Of a DNA stretch of 37,711 bases, positions 11,825-21,776 are shown in pieces (positions within the stretch are counted from its first letter, which is position 1; every line of letters begins with the position of its first letter). The notes below the pieces were generated by a model. The model saw only the letters and a program-made list of their open reading frames with translations, made no database searches and was not told where the DNA came from. The translations under genes were made by a program, and so were the position numbers. Source of the stretch: Betaproteobacteria bacterium RIFCSPLOWO2_02_FULL_66_14 (lineage in GTDB: Bacteria > Pseudomonadota > Gammaproteobacteria > Burkholderiales > SG8-39); the NCBI GenBank assembly GCA_001770475.1, contig MERB01000060.1:90363-128073 (forward strand), read 5' to 3'.

Positions 11825-12739
11825 ATGCTCCGTCAGAGAACCCTGAAAACGGTCGTTTCGGCGACCGGCGTCGGCCTGCATACCGGGCGCAAGGTCGCGA
11901 TGACCCTGAGGCCCGCGCAACCGGACACCGGGATCGTGTTTCGCCGGATGGACCTCGATCCGCCGCTCGACGTGCCGGCGCGCGCCACCCTGGTTGGCGA
12001 GACGCGCCTGTGTTCCTGTCTGGTGCGCGACGGCGTCAAGATTTACACCGTGGAGCACCTGATGTCCGCGCTGGCGGGGCTCGGCATCGACAATGCGTAT
12101 GTCGATCTGGACGGTCCCGAGGTCCCGATCATGGACGGCAGCGCCGCGCCTTTCGCGTTGCTGATCCAGCAGGCCGGAATCGAATCGCAGGGCACGCCGA
12201 AGCGCTTCCTACGCGTCACGCGGCGGGTCGAAGTGCGCGACGGCGACAAATTGGCGCGCCTCGAGCCCTACGATGGCTTCAAGCTGTCGTTTTCGATTTC
12301 CTACGATCACCCCGTAATCGAACGCTCGGCCAACGCGCTCAGCCTGGACTTCGCCGACACTTCCTACCTGAAGGAGGTGGCGCGCGCGCGGACCTACGGA
12401 TTCATGCACGACGTCGAAGCGCTGCGCGAGAGCGGCCTCGCCCTTGGCGGGGGGCTGGACAACGCCGTGGTGCTCGACGAATACCGGGTGCTGAACGCCG
12501 AGGGCCTTCGCTTCACCGATGAATTCATTCGCCACAAACTGCTCGATGCCGTGGGCGATCTCTACCTGCTCGGCAAACCACTGCTGGGGTCGTTTTCGGC
12601 CCACAAGTCGGGCCACGCGCTCAACAACCGGTTGCTGCTGGCGCTGCTCGGCGACCCGGCGGCAAGTGAAGTCGTGACCTTCGAAAGGGCCGAAGAGGCT
12701 CCCCCGCGAATCGTGCGACTCGTCGGCCAACTGGCTTGA
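11825..12739 (+). CDS. lpxC: UDP-3-O-acyl-N-acetylglucosamine deacetylase
   Basis: [52 protein letters not shown] zinc/catalytic motifs. Confidence 0.98.
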   Translation: MLRQRTLKTVVSATGVGLHTGRKVAMTLRPAQPDTGIVFRRMDLDPPLDVPARATLVGETRLCSCLVRDGVKIYTVEHLMSALAGLGIDNAYVDLDGPEVPIMDGSAAPFALLIQQAGIESQGTPKRFLRVTRRVEVRDGDKLARLEPYDGFKLSFSISYDHPVIERSANALSLDFADTSYLKEVARARTYGFMHDVEALRESGLALGGGLDNAVVLDEYRVLNAEGLRFTDEFIRHKLLDAVGDLYLLGKPLLGSFSAHKSGHALNNRLLLALLGDPAASEVVTFERAEEAPPRIVRLVGQLA

Positions 12740-12788
12740 GCTGCGGGTCGCCCGGACACGGCTGACCCCCCCCTGCGTACCCGGCGCC

Positions 12789-13262
12789 TCATTTTCTCTG
12801 CGGCTGCCCGGCCGCCGCCACGGTCGGGCGCTGCTCGCGGTCCAGGAGTTTCTTCAAGGCCTGCCTCGCCGGCGAGTCGCCCAGGGTATCGTAAAGCGCT
12901 GATAATGCTGAATATCCTGCCGGAGACAGGCGTCTTCCGGGCGTCGCGCCAGAACGCAATCTGTTGACCGCAGCGGGTTGCACCCTCACCGAAACTGAAT
13001 TAACCTTCGCGCCCTGCTGCAACAAAAAATCGGACAAGGAAGGGAGCAGCAGCCTGAGTTTGGCGCCAGCGGCTGCATTGGCAGCCAGCAGAATCAATCG
13101 ACCGTCTCGCAGGTTGGAGGCGCGCACCATGGCGGCCAGTTCGGGCGGAAGGAATTCATTGCAATACCTGTTCAACCGGAGAATTTCGCGCGTTTTCGCG
13201 ACCAGAGGTTGAAAGGTGTCGTCGGCCGAAAGGAACTGCTCGATCTGGGTTGAGCGCGGCAC
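12789..13262 (-). CDS. dciA: DUF721 / DciA-like protein (putative DnaB helicase operator)
   Basis: Minus-strand ORF from GTG 13262: VPRSTQIEQFLSADDTFQPLVAKTREILRLNRYCNEFLPPELAAMVRASNLRDGRLILLAANAAAGAKLRLLLPSL... fits the DUF721 N-terminal pattern and its usual position between lpxC and M23/secA. Confidence 0.7.
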   Translation of the reverse strand: MPRSTQIEQFLSADDTFQPLVAKTREILRLNRYCNEFLPPELAAMVRASNLRDGRLILLAANAAAGAKLRLLLPSLSDFLLQQGAKVNSVSVRVQPAAVNRLRSGATPGRRLSPAGYSALSALYDTLGDSPARQALKKLLDREQRPTVAAAGQPQRK

Positions 13263-13289
13263 GGGTGGAGTGCAGATAGGAAACGAATA

Positions 13290-14261
13290 GTGCAGGTTAT
13301 CCTGATCTCTCACCGGCTGGCAAAGGCGAAGACGCTGACGTTGTCGTCGCGTCACGCAATCGTCTCGCTGGCGCTGGCGCTGGGGCTGCTGGTGGGGATG
13401 ACCGCGGCGCTGTATTGGCTGACGCTGCAGTTTGCGGCCGATCTGAAGCTGCCGGTGTTCCAGCAGCTTGCGGCGGCTTCGCACAAGAGCGAGACCGAGC
13501 GCGCGCGCGAGTTCATGCAGCAGAATCTGAACGCAATGGCGGTCAAAATGGGAGAGATGCAGGCCCAGTTGACGCGCCTCGATGCGCTCGGCGAGCGGCT
13601 TTCGGGCCTCGTCGGCATCCGTCCCCAGGATTTCCGATTCTCCGAAGTTCCCGGTCTGGGCGGTGCGCAGTCGACTTCGATTCGACCGCAGGATCTGTCG
13701 ATGGCCGAATTCGGCGACCGGCTTGCGATGCTCTCGCGTGAAATGGAGCAGCGCACCGACATGCTGAGCGTGCTCGAGGCGCAGCTTTTCGAGCGTACGG
13801 TGAAAAACAAGGCGCTGCCGACGATGATGCCGGTCGACGTGACCTTCAATGCCTCGGGATTCGGCATGCGCATCGACCCGATCACCGGGCAGCGCGCGAT
13901 GCACGAAGGGATCGATTTCCTGGTCGATCCCGGAACCCCGGTGGCGGCCGCGGCCGGCGGCGTGGTGCAGTCCGCCGGCTACCATCCGCAGTACGGGCAT
14001 TACATCGATATCGATCACGGCAGCGACCTCGTGACGCGCTACGCGCACCTGTCGAAGATCCTGGTGCAGGAGGGCGCCGTGGTGCAGCGGGGCCGCACCA
14101 TCGCTCGGTCTGGCAACAGTGGCCGCTCGACCGGTCCGCATCTGCATTTTGAAGTCCGTTTCCGCGGCGTGGCGCAAAACCCGTCGCGTTTCCTGCTTGC
14201 CGCGGACCCGCAGCTTCCCGGTGCGCGCCCGAGCGGCGGGAAGTTGGCGAGCAGCCGCTGA
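13290..14261 (+). CDS. M23 family metallopeptidase (membrane-anchored LytM-domain protein)
   Basis: N-terminal TM segment, then GFGMRIDPITGQRAMHEGIDFLVDPGTPVAAAAGGVV...YGHYIDIDHG...RYAHLS...GNSGRSTGPHLHFEV: M23 HxxxD and HxH motifs. Confidence 0.95.
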   Translation: MQVILISHRLAKAKTLTLSSRHAIVSLALALGLLVGMTAALYWLTLQFAADLKLPVFQQLAAASHKSETERAREFMQQNLNAMAVKMGEMQAQLTRLDALGERLSGLVGIRPQDFRFSEVPGLGGAQSTSIRPQDLSMAEFGDRLAMLSREMEQRTDMLSVLEAQLFERTVKNKALPTMMPVDVTFNASGFGMRIDPITGQRAMHEGIDFLVDPGTPVAAAAGGVVQSAGYHPQYGHYIDIDHGSDLVTRYAHLSKILVQEGAVVQRGRTIARSGNSGRSTGPHLHFEVRFRGVAQNPSRFLLAADPQLPGARPSGGKLASSR

Positions 14262-14267
14262 AGCGCC

Positions 14268-14288
14268 GCCGAAGCCGCCGGCTTCGGC
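14268..14288 (+). other. Perfect 9-bp stem hairpin downstream of the M23 gene
   Basis: GCCGAAGCC / GCC loop / GGCTTCGGC between M23 stop (14261) and secA. Confidence 0.6.
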
Positions 14289-14292
14289 GTGA

Positions 14293-14298
14293 TAAAAT
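14293..14298 (+). promoter_or_regulatory. Candidate -10 element (TAAAAT in GATAAAAT) for secA
   Basis: A/T-rich hexamer in an otherwise GC-rich region, upstream of secA. Confidence 0.35.
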
Positions 14299-14310
14299 CG
14301 CTCATTTTTC

Positions 14311-14336
14311 CGGGGGTTAGCACGCCTAGGCCCCCG
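14311..14336 (+). promoter_or_regulatory. Hairpin immediately 5' of the secA start codon
   Basis: CGGGGG (14311-14316) / CCCCCG (14331-14336) plus inner TAG/CTA pairing around loop CACGC; ATG at 14342. Confidence 0.5.
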
Positions 14337-14341
14337 TCTTC

Positions 14342-17095
14342 ATGATCACCAACGTTCTGACCAAGATTTTCGGCAGTCGCAACGACCGGCTGCTCAAGCA
14401 GTATTCGCGCACGGTCACGCGCGTGAACGCGCTGGAACCCGCGACGGCGAAGCTGACCGACGCGGAACTGCGCGCGAAGACCGACGAACTGAGAAGGCGC
14501 TTCGCGGAAAAACTCGCCGGCGTTCCCGCCGCGGAGGCCGCGGAGGCCGAGCGGCGGGCGCTCGACGAACTGCTTCCCGAGGCCTTTGCGGTGGTGCGCG
14601 AGACCGGCAAGCGCACGGTGCGAATGCGCCACTTCGACGTGCAGCTGATCGGCGGAATGGTGCTGCACTACGGCAAGATCGCCGAAATGCGCACCGGCGA
14701 GGGCAAGACGCTGGTCGCGACGCTGCCGGCGTACCTCAACGCGTTGACCGGCAAGGGCGTACACATCGTCACGGTGAACGATTACCTGGCGCGACGCGAT
14801 GCGGAATGGATGGGGAAGATCTTCGGCTTCCTCGGACTGACGGTCGGAGTGAACATCCCGCAGATGGATCCGGAGGACAAGCGCCGCGCGTATGCCGCCG
14901 ACATCACCTACGGCACGAACAATGAATTCGGCTTCGATTACCTGCGCGACAACATGGCGATGCGGATCGAGGAGCGCTACCAGCGCGGACTGCATTACGC
15001 GATCGTCGACGAGGTCGATTCCATCCTGATCGACGAGGCGCGCACGCCGCTGATCATTTCGGGGCAGGCGGAAGACCGCACCGAGATCTATCAGCGCATG
15101 AATCAGGTGCCGCCCCTGCTCACGCGCCAGGCCGAGGAGAAGGGGCCCGGGGATTTCTGGGTCGACGAGAAGAACCACCAGATTTTGCTTTCGGAGGCCG
15201 GACACGCGAAGTCCGAGGAGATTCTCGCGCGCGTCGGCTTTCTGCCGCAGGGGGCAAGCCTGTACGAGCCGGCCTACATCAATCTCGTGCACCACCTGTA
15301 CGCAGCGCTGCGCGCGCACCACCTGTTCCACCGCGACCAGCACTACGTCGTTCAGGAAGGCGAGGTGATGATCGTCGACGAGTTCACCGGGCGGCTGATG
15401 CACGGCCGGCGCTGGTCCGACGGACTGCACCAGGCGGTCGAGGCGAAGGAGGGCGTCTCGATCCAGAGCGAGAACCAGACGCTTGCCTCGATCACCTTCC
15501 AGAACTACTTCAGGCTGTACCGCAAGCTCGCAGGTATGACCGGAACCGCCGACACCGAGGCCTACGAATTCCAGGAGATCTACGGCCTGGAAACGGTGGT
15601 CATTCCTACCAACGTACCGATGATCCGCGACGACCGTCAGGACCAGGTCTATCGAACGGTGCAGGAGAAGTTCGACGCGATCATCGCAGATATCTCAGAT
15701 TGCCATACCCGCGGCCAGCCGGTGCTGGTCGGGACGACTTCGATCGAAAATTCCGAACTGCTGTCCGGCAAGCTGCAGGAGCAGAAGCTGCCGCATCAGG
15801 TCCTGAACGCCAAGCAGCACGCGCGCGAGGCGGAAATCGTGGCGCAGGCCGGCCGGCCCGGCGTGATCACGATCGCCACCAACATGGCGGGTCGGGGCAC
15901 CGACATCGTGCTCGGCGGCAACGTCGAAAAGCAGTGCGAGCTGATCGAGGCCGACTCCGCGATCGCTCCCGGCGACGCGCAGCAGCGTGTCGAACGGCTG
16001 CGCAGCGAGTGGCAGGAGCTGCACGACCGGGTGATCAAGGCGGGCGGGCTGCACATCGTCGGCACCGAACGGCACGAATCGCGCCGGGTCGACAACCAGT
16101 TGCGAGGGCGCGCCGGGCGCCAGGGCGATCCCGGGTCCTCGCGCTTTTACCTCTCGCTCGAGGATCCTTTGCTGCGGATCTTCGCCGGCGAGCGCATCAA
16201 CCGCATCATGGTGATGCTGAAGATGCCGCCGGGCGAGGCGATCGAGCACCGCATGGTGACGCGCTCGCTGGAGAGCGCGCAGCGCAAGGTGGAGGCGCGC
16301 AACTTCGACATCCGCAAGCAGTTGCTGGAATACGACGACGTGTCGAACGACCAGCGCAAGACGATCTATGCGCTGCGCAACGAATTGCTGGATTCCGAGG
16401 ATGTGTCGGCGCGGATCGCCGACCTGAGGGCCGGGGTGGCCACCGACCTGTTCCGCCAGTTCGTTCCGGAGGAAAGCGTCGAGGAGCAGTGGAGCATCGG
16501 CGGGCTCGAGGGCGCGCTCAAGCAGGAACTCGGCCTCGCGCTGCCAGTGCAGTCCTGGCTCGAGGCGGAATCCGAGCTCGATGCCGACGCGCTGCTTGCG
16601 CGCATCCTCGAGCGCGCGAACGCCGCCTACGCGGAAAAAATCCCGACTGGCGCGGAAACCGCGTTCCACCAGTACGAGCGCTACGTGATGCTTCAGATCC
16701 TCGACGCGCACTGGCGCGAGCACCTCGCGGCGCTCGATCACCTGCGTCAGGGGATCCATCTTCGCGGCTACGCGCAGAAAAATCCGAAGCAGGAGTACAA
16801 GCGCGAAGCGTTCGAGCTGTTCGGAACGATGCTCGAGGCGGTCAAGCTCGAAGTCACCCGGAACCTGATGGCGGTGGAGATCCGTGCGACCGAGGAAGTG
16901 CCTCAGGCCGATGTCGCGCAGCACGTCGAAAACGTCCGGCTGCAGCATGCGGAATACGAGGAGGCGCTCGCCGAGGCCGCCGAGCCGAAGAAGCCGCAAC
17001 CCGTCGTGCGGCCGGCGACCAAGGTCGGGCGGAACGAACCCTGCCCCTGCGGCTCGGGAAAGAAATACAAGCACTGTCACGGCAAGCTGAACTGA
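14342..17095 (+). CDS. secA: Preprotein translocase ATPase SecA
   Basis: [69 protein letters not shown]-terminal zinc domain [19 protein letters not shown]. Confidence 0.99.
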   Translation: MITNVLTKIFGSRNDRLLKQYSRTVTRVNALEPATAKLTDAELRAKTDELRRRFAEKLAGVPAAEAAEAERRALDELLPEAFAVVRETGKRTVRMRHFDVQLIGGMVLHYGKIAEMRTGEGKTLVATLPAYLNALTGKGVHIVTVNDYLARRDAEWMGKIFGFLGLTVGVNIPQMDPEDKRRAYAADITYGTNNEFGFDYLRDNMAMRIEERYQRGLHYAIVDEVDSILIDEARTPLIISGQAEDRTEIYQRMNQVPPLLTRQAEEKGPGDFWVDEKNHQILLSEAGHAKSEEILARVGFLPQGASLYEPAYINLVHHLYAALRAHHLFHRDQHYVVQEGEVMIVDEFTGRLMHGRRWSDGLHQAVEAKEGVSIQSENQTLASITFQNYFRLYRKLAGMTGTADTEAYEFQEIYGLETVVIPTNVPMIRDDRQDQVYRTVQEKFDAIIADISDCHTRGQPVLVGTTSIENSELLSGKLQEQKLPHQVLNAKQHAREAEIVAQAGRPGVITIATNMAGRGTDIVLGGNVEKQCELIEADSAIAPGDAQQRVERLRSEWQELHDRVIKAGGLHIVGTERHESRRVDNQLRGRAGRQGDPGSSRFYLSLEDPLLRIFAGERINRIMVMLKMPPGEAIEHRMVTRSLESAQRKVEARNFDIRKQLLEYDDVSNDQRKTIYALRNELLDSEDVSARIADLRAGVATDLFRQFVPEESVEEQWSIGGLEGALKQELGLALPVQSWLEAESELDADALLARILERANAAYAEKIPTGAETAFHQYERYVMLQILDAHWREHLAALDHLRQGIHLRGYAQKNPKQEYKREAFELFGTMLEAVKLEVTRNLMAVEIRATEEVPQADVAQHVENVRLQHAEYEEALAEAAEPKKPQPVVRPATKVGRNEPCPCGSGKKYKHCHGKLN

Positions 17096-18306
17096 TGGCC
17101 GTCAATCTCCCGCCGCCGGACCCGGCGCGGCTTCTTCGGGTTCCGGGATTCGAACTCGGTGTCGCCAAGGCCGGCATTCGCAAACCGAACCGCCGGGATT
17201 TGCTGGTGATGCGGCTCGCGCGGGGCGCTACGGCGGCGGCCGTGTTCACGCGCAACCGCTTCTGCGCCGCGCCGGTGATTCTGGCGAAACGACATCTCGG
17301 CGGCAATGTCCGCGCACTCATCGTCAACACGGGCAACGCCAACGCCGGCACGGGCAGGGACGGACTGCGACGCGCGCTGCAGGTGTGCGAATCGCTCGCC
17401 GCTCGGCTCGGCTGCCGGACGCAGGAGGTTTTGCCGTTTTCCACCGGCGTAATCATGGAGATGCTTCCGGTCGAGCGGATCTGCGCCGGTCTGCCTCGGG
17501 CGGTCGGCAACCTGCGCGAGGACAATTGGGCCGACGCGGCCGAAGCGATCATGACGACCGACACCGTGGCGAAGGCAGCATCGCGCCGCGTGCGCCTTTC
17601 GGGGGGCATCGCGGTCGTGACCGGGATCGCGAAGGGCGCCGGGATGATCCGTCCCGACATGGCGACGATGCTCGCGTTCATCGCGACCGATGCGCGGGTG
17701 GGCAGGCGCGAGCTGCGGCGCATTACGCATCAGGCGGCGGACGGATCCTTCAATGCCATCACGGTGGATGGAGACACTTCGACGAATGATGCGTTCGTGT
17801 GTCTTGCCTCCGGCCGTGGGCCGGAGGCGAGATCGAGGAAAGACCTCGATGCACTGGGCGCGGCCATCGCCGATGTCGCGCAGCGGCTCGCGCAGGCTGT
17901 CGTGCGCGACGGCGAGGGCGCAACCAAGTTCGTCACGATTCGCGTCGAGCGCGGCCGCAGCGAGGCGGAATGCCGCAAGGTCGCGTACGCGATCGCGCAT
18001 TCGCCTCTCGTGAAGACGGCGTTTTTCGCCTCCGACCCCAACCTCGGCCGGATCCTCGCCGCGATCGGCAATTCCGGCGTGCCGGCCCTCGATACTGACA
18101 AGGTCGCCCTGTACATGGACCAGGTCCGGGTGGCAAAAGGTGGCGGTCGCGATCCGCGCTACCGTGAAGAGCAAGGTTTGGCGGTGATGCAAAAGCCCGA
18201 GTTCACGGTGCGCGCAGTGCTCAACCGCGGCCGCGGCTCGGCCACGGTCTGGACCTGCGATCTATCCTTCGACTACGTGAAAATCAACGCCGAGTACCGC
18301 ACGTGA
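17095..18306 (+). CDS. argJ: Bifunctional glutamate N-acetyltransferase / amino-acid acetyltransferase ArgJ
   Basis: [84 protein letters not shown] overlap with secA. Confidence 0.97.
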   Translation: MAVNLPPPDPARLLRVPGFELGVAKAGIRKPNRRDLLVMRLARGATAAAVFTRNRFCAAPVILAKRHLGGNVRALIVNTGNANAGTGRDGLRRALQVCESLAARLGCRTQEVLPFSTGVIMEMLPVERICAGLPRAVGNLREDNWADAAEAIMTTDTVAKAASRRVRLSGGIAVVTGIAKGAGMIRPDMATMLAFIATDARVGRRELRRITHQAADGSFNAITVDGDTSTNDAFVCLASGRGPEARSRKDLDALGAAIADVAQRLAQAVVRDGEGATKFVTIRVERGRSEAECRKVAYAIAHSPLVKTAFFASDPNLGRILAAIGNSGVPALDTDKVALYMDQVRVAKGGGRDPRYREEQGLAVMQKPEFTVRAVLNRGRGSATVWTCDLSFDYVKINAEYRT

Positions 18307-19199
18307 GCCAAGACCTGCAGAAACTGCTCCAGAAGCTGGACGACCTGCTTCCCCCGCCGCCGCCGCCGACCGACTGGAAGGCCAGCGTCGCCTTTCGCTG
18401 GCGCAAGGACGCTCGCGGGCGCGGCTTCCTGCAGCCGGTGCGCCACGTGCACCGCATCCGGCTCGCCGACCTGCGCGGGATCGATGCCCAGATCCGCAGG
18501 GTCGAGCAGAACACGCGCCAGTTTCTCGAGCGGCGTCCGGCGAACAACGTGCTGCTCACGGGCGCCCGCGGCACCGGCAAGTCCTCGATCGTCAAGGGCT
18601 TGCTCAACAAGTACGCGCGGACCGGGCTGCGGCTGATCGAGATCGAGAAGAACGATCTCGTCGACCTGCCGGAGCTGGTCGATCGGGTCTCCGCGCGCGA
18701 GGAGCGCTTCGTCGTGTTCTGCGACGATCTCACCTTCGAGGCCGGGGAGGCCGGCTACATCGCGCTGAAGGTGGCGCTCGACGGTTCGATCTCGACCACA
18801 TCCGAGAACCTGCTCATCTACGCGACCTCGAACCGGCGGCACCTGATGCCGGAGTACATGCAGGAAAATCTCGACACGAAATACGTCGGCGAGGAAATAC
18901 ACCCCGGCGAATCGGTCGAGGAGAAGATCTCGCTTTCGGAGCGCTTCGGACTGTGGGTGTCGTTCTATCCGTTCGATCAGGACGAGTACCTGCAGATCGT
19001 CGCGCACTGGCTCGGTTCGTTCGGCTGCTCGCCGAGGGAGGCCGAAGCCGCGCGCGAGGAGGCCTTGCAGTGGTCGCTGCAGCGCGGCTCCCGCAGCGGC
19101 CGCGTCGCCTACCAGTTCGCGCGGGACTGGGCAGGGCGGCACGCGAGCGGGAAAAAAGGGTCAGACCCCCTTTCCCGCAACAAGAGAAAAGGGGTCTGA
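18303..19199 (+). CDS. ATP-binding protein of the DUF815 type (AAA+)
   Basis: Walker [18 protein letters not shown], Walker B-like [33 protein letters not shown] overlap with argJ. Last ~14 residues ([13 protein letters not shown]) are encoded by an inverted repeat. Confidence 0.88.
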   Translation: MSQDLQKLLQKLDDLLPPPPPPTDWKASVAFRWRKDARGRGFLQPVRHVHRIRLADLRGIDAQIRRVEQNTRQFLERRPANNVLLTGARGTGKSSIVKGLLNKYARTGLRLIEIEKNDLVDLPELVDRVSAREERFVVFCDDLTFEAGEAGYIALKVALDGSISTTSENLLIYATSNRRHLMPEYMQENLDTKYVGEEIHPGESVEEKISLSERFGLWVSFYPFDQDEYLQIVAHWLGSFGCSPREAEAAREEALQWSLQRGSRSGRVAYQFARDWAGRHASGKKGSDPLSRNKRKGV

Positions 19200-19210
19200 C
19201 CCCTTTTTCC
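19150..19210. repeat. Imperfect inverted repeat built from two GGGTCAGACCC-type palindromes (REP-like element)
   Basis: GGAAAAAAGGGTCAGACCCCCTTT - CCCGCAACAAGAG - AAAAGGGGTCTGACCCCTTTTTCC; arms are near-perfect reverse complements and each also holds a short palindrome (GGGTCAGACCC; GGGGTCTGACCCC). Confidence 0.85.
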
Positions 19211-20131
19211 ATGGTGGAAGTCGCGGCGGCGGTGATCGAGCGCGCCGACGGCGCGTTTCTTCTCGCCCAGCGTCCCGCGGGCAAGGTGTACGCGGGCTGG
19301 TGGGAATTTCCTGGCGGCAAGGTCCATGGCGGCGAGACCGCGGCGCAGGCGCTGTCGCGCGAACTGCACGAGGAACTGGGCGTCGAAGTCACCCGCGCCT
19401 ATCCGTGGATCACCCGCGTTCACGCCTACGAGCATGCGACCGTGAGGCTGAACTTCTTCCGCGTCGTCGCCTGGCGAGGCGAGCCGCATCCGCGCGAGAA
19501 CCAGGCGTTCGTCTGGCAGCGCTTCGATTCGCCGATGGCCGAGCCGATGTTGCCGGCGAACGCTCCGGTACTGGTTTCGCTTGCTCTGCCGCTCGAATAC
19601 GCGATCACGGATGCGAAGACGCTCGGCGTCGAATCAAGCCTCGCGCGCATCGAGGCGAGGCTCGAGCGGGGGTTGCGACTGATCCAGGTCCGCGACAAGG
19701 GCCTTCCGGAGCGCGAGCGTTTCATTCAATCCGTGGCGGCGCGCGCACACGCGCACGGCGCGCGCGTTCTCGTCAACGGCGGGCCGGCACTCGCCGATGG
19801 AATTCACTACACCGCGGCGCAACTGGCGACATTGCACGAGCGCGCACCTGAGATGCTCGCAGGCGCTTCCTGCCACACGCGCGCCGAACTTGATTGCGCG
19901 ATGCGGCTCGGGATGGATTTCGCCGTGCTCGGTCCGGTCGGCGCTACGGCGTCGCACCCGGACGCACCTTCGCTCGGATGGGAGGGTTTTGCGGACATCG
20001 CGCTGGGCGCGTCGATCCCGGTCTTCGCGATCGGTGGCCTGCGGCCGAAGGACCTGCACCGGGCGCGCACCGCAGGCGCACATGGATTGGCAATGATCCG
20101 CGGCGCGTGGCAGGTGCCGCAGGCTGACTGA
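19211..20131 (+). CDS. Nudix hydrolase (MutT-like) fused to a thiamine-phosphate-synthase (ThiE/TenI)-like domain
   Basis: Nudix box GGKVHGGETAAQALSRELHEELGV; C-terminal LIQVRDKGLPERERF...GIHYTAAQL...GPVGATASHP...PVFAIGGL...GAHGLAMIRGAW resembles ThiE/TenI. Start taken as ATG 19211. Confidence 0.9.
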   Translation: MVEVAAAVIERADGAFLLAQRPAGKVYAGWWEFPGGKVHGGETAAQALSRELHEELGVEVTRAYPWITRVHAYEHATVRLNFFRVVAWRGEPHPRENQAFVWQRFDSPMAEPMLPANAPVLVSLALPLEYAITDAKTLGVESSLARIEARLERGLRLIQVRDKGLPERERFIQSVAARAHAHGARVLVNGGPALADGIHYTAAQLATLHERAPEMLAGASCHTRAELDCAMRLGMDFAVLGPVGATASHPDAPSLGWEGFADIALGASIPVFAIGGLRPKDLHRARTAGAHGLAMIRGAWQVPQAD

Positions 20132-20155
20132 ACGCCGACGGCTGCCGAATCAGGT

Positions 20156-20377
20156 TCAATCGGGCTCGGGATCGGGCGGCGGATCCGCAGATTCCTCGTC
20201 CGGCTGCGGAATGCGATAGTCCTCGCTTGCCCACGCGCCCAGGTCGATCAGCTTGCAGCGCTCGCTGCAGAACGGACGCGACGGATTCTCGGGCGAAAAG
20301 ACCGCCGGGGCGCCGCAGCGCGGACAGGCGACGGTGTTTACAGATTGCAGAAGGTCAGCTCGAAATTGATGTCCCAA
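20156..20377 (-). CDS. yacG: DNA gyrase inhibitor YacG-like zinc-binding protein
   Basis: [42 protein letters not shown] matches the YacG CxxC...CxxxC pattern; start uncertain (track ORF overlaps zapD by 40 nt). Confidence 0.92.
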   Translation of the reverse strand: MGHQFRADLLQSVNTVACPRCGAPAVFSPENPSRPFCSERCKLIDLGAWASEDYRIPQPDEESADPPPDPEPD

Positions 20378-21096
20378 TCGGCGGTCTTGGGCCGCGGATC
20401 CTCGCCGTTCTGCGCGAGGAAACGGACGTTGAGCACGTACTTGTTGGCGCTGATCTCGGGCACGCAGGCGAGTCCGGATTCCAGGCGCACGCGAATCATC
20501 TGAGCGGTCTTGCCGCCGAGCATTTGCTGGAAGGTGCCGAGCGGCGCGCTCAAGGGTTGCGGCTTCCCCGATTCGCGCAGCAGCTTGAGCACGATCGCTG
20601 AACCGTCACGCAGCGGATACAGCGGGCTGGTCCACGCCGCGAGCTGCCCGATGCGCTCGTCCGCGGGACGGTGCAGCCAGTAGTGATACGAAGGCAGATC
20701 GAATTCGCAGGCGCCGCCCGGAATTCCGGTGCGCTGCTTGATCGACATGAGCCATTCGTTCTCCCGCACGTACTGACCGATTTTTCCCGTCATCGAGAAC
20801 AGCGCCGCGGACGCCTGCTCGATGTCGTGCATGACGTGGCTCAGCGCATCCTCCGAAATGTCCGGGTTGTTGCGGAACGAAGCGAGCACCTGCTTCTGGC
20901 GCTCGAGTTCCTGCAGCAGGTCCGATTTCAGGTCGGCGCGGCCCGCAACCTCGAGGATCTCGAACAGGGTGAGCAGGGCGACGTGGTGGTCCAGGGGATC
21001 GGTCCGCGCGATGAAGTGGCGCGAACGCTCAAACAGGTCCTCCAGACGCAGCAAAGTCCGGATGCGTTCGTTGAGCGGGTACTCGTACGTAATCAC
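20338..21096 (-). CDS. zapD: Cell division protein ZapD
   Basis: [22 protein letters not shown]...[33 protein letters not shown] is ZapD (DUF1342)-like; located between coaE and yacG. Confidence 0.93.
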   Translation of the reverse strand: MITYEYPLNERIRTLLRLEDLFERSRHFIARTDPLDHHVALLTLFEILEVAGRADLKSDLLQELERQKQVLASFRNNPDISEDALSHVMHDIEQASAALFSMTGKIGQYVRENEWLMSIKQRTGIPGGACEFDLPSYHYWLHRPADERIGQLAAWTSPLYPLRDGSAIVLKLLRESGKPQPLSAPLGTFQQMLGGKTAQMIRVRLESGLACVPEISANKYVLNVRFLAQNGEDPRPKTADWDINFELTFCNL

Positions 21097-21170
21097 GCGA
21101 GTTGGTGGCCGCTATGACGGAAAATTCAGTGCATTCTGAAGGATTTGCGCGCCCCACACAAATTGGTTTC

Positions 21171-21776
21171 TCAGGATTGCGCCAGCTCGAGATATCGTCG
21201 GTGCAGTTCGGCGACCCGTTTGTGCAGTGCGGCAATGGTGTCCGAATTGTCGATCACGTCGTCTGCTGCCGCAAGTCGCGTCGCTCGCGGCAGCTGGCTG
21301 CGCATGATGGCGAGCACGCTTTCCTCGGCGAGTCCGCTGCGGCAACGAACGCGCTCGATCTGCAACGTCTCGGGACAATCGACCACCAGCACGCGGTCGA
21401 CGCGCTCGCGATAATTCGGCGACTCGATCAGCAGGGGCACGACATGGATCACGTACGCTGCGGCAGCCGCCTCGATGCGGCGATCGGACTCCGCTCGTAT
21501 CATCGGATGCAGCACGGATTCGAGCCGCGCACGGGCGCCGGAATCGGCGAACACCAGCGTTCGTACCTTTGCCCGGTCCATCGCGCCCGATGCGTCGATA
21601 TAGGCGTCCCCGAACGCGCGCCGGATCGGCTCAACCGCCGCACCGCCGGCGCGGGTCAACTCATGCGCGATCGCGTCAGTGTCGACGACCGCGGCGCCGA
21701 GGCGCGCGAACTCCTCCGCCACCGCGCTCTTGCCGCTGCCGATTCCGCCGGTGAGTCCGACGACGAGGCGCTTCAC
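21171..21776 (-). CDS. coaE: Dephospho-CoA kinase
   Basis: GTG start at 21776; VVGLTGGIGSGKSAVAEEFARLGAAVVDTDAIAHELT, HPMIRAE, VPLLIES. Confidence 0.95.
   Translation of the reverse strand: MKRLVVGLTGGIGSGKSAVAEEFARLGAAVVDTDAIAHELTRAGGAAVEPIRRAFGDAYIDASGAMDRAKVRTLVFADSGARARLESVLHPMIRAESDRRIEAAAAAYVIHVVPLLIESPNYRERVDRVLVVDCPETLQIERVRCRSGLAEESVLAIMRSQLPRATRLAAADDVIDNSDTIAALHKRVAELHRRYLELAQS

Noticed and set aside
12766-12773. C8 homopolymer between lpxC and dciA as a phase-variation tract
   Set aside because: Intergenic between convergent genes with no promoter or coding frame to switch.
19150-19210. CRISPR-like repeat
   Set aside because: Only two copies in inverted orientation with a 13-nt spacer; no array.
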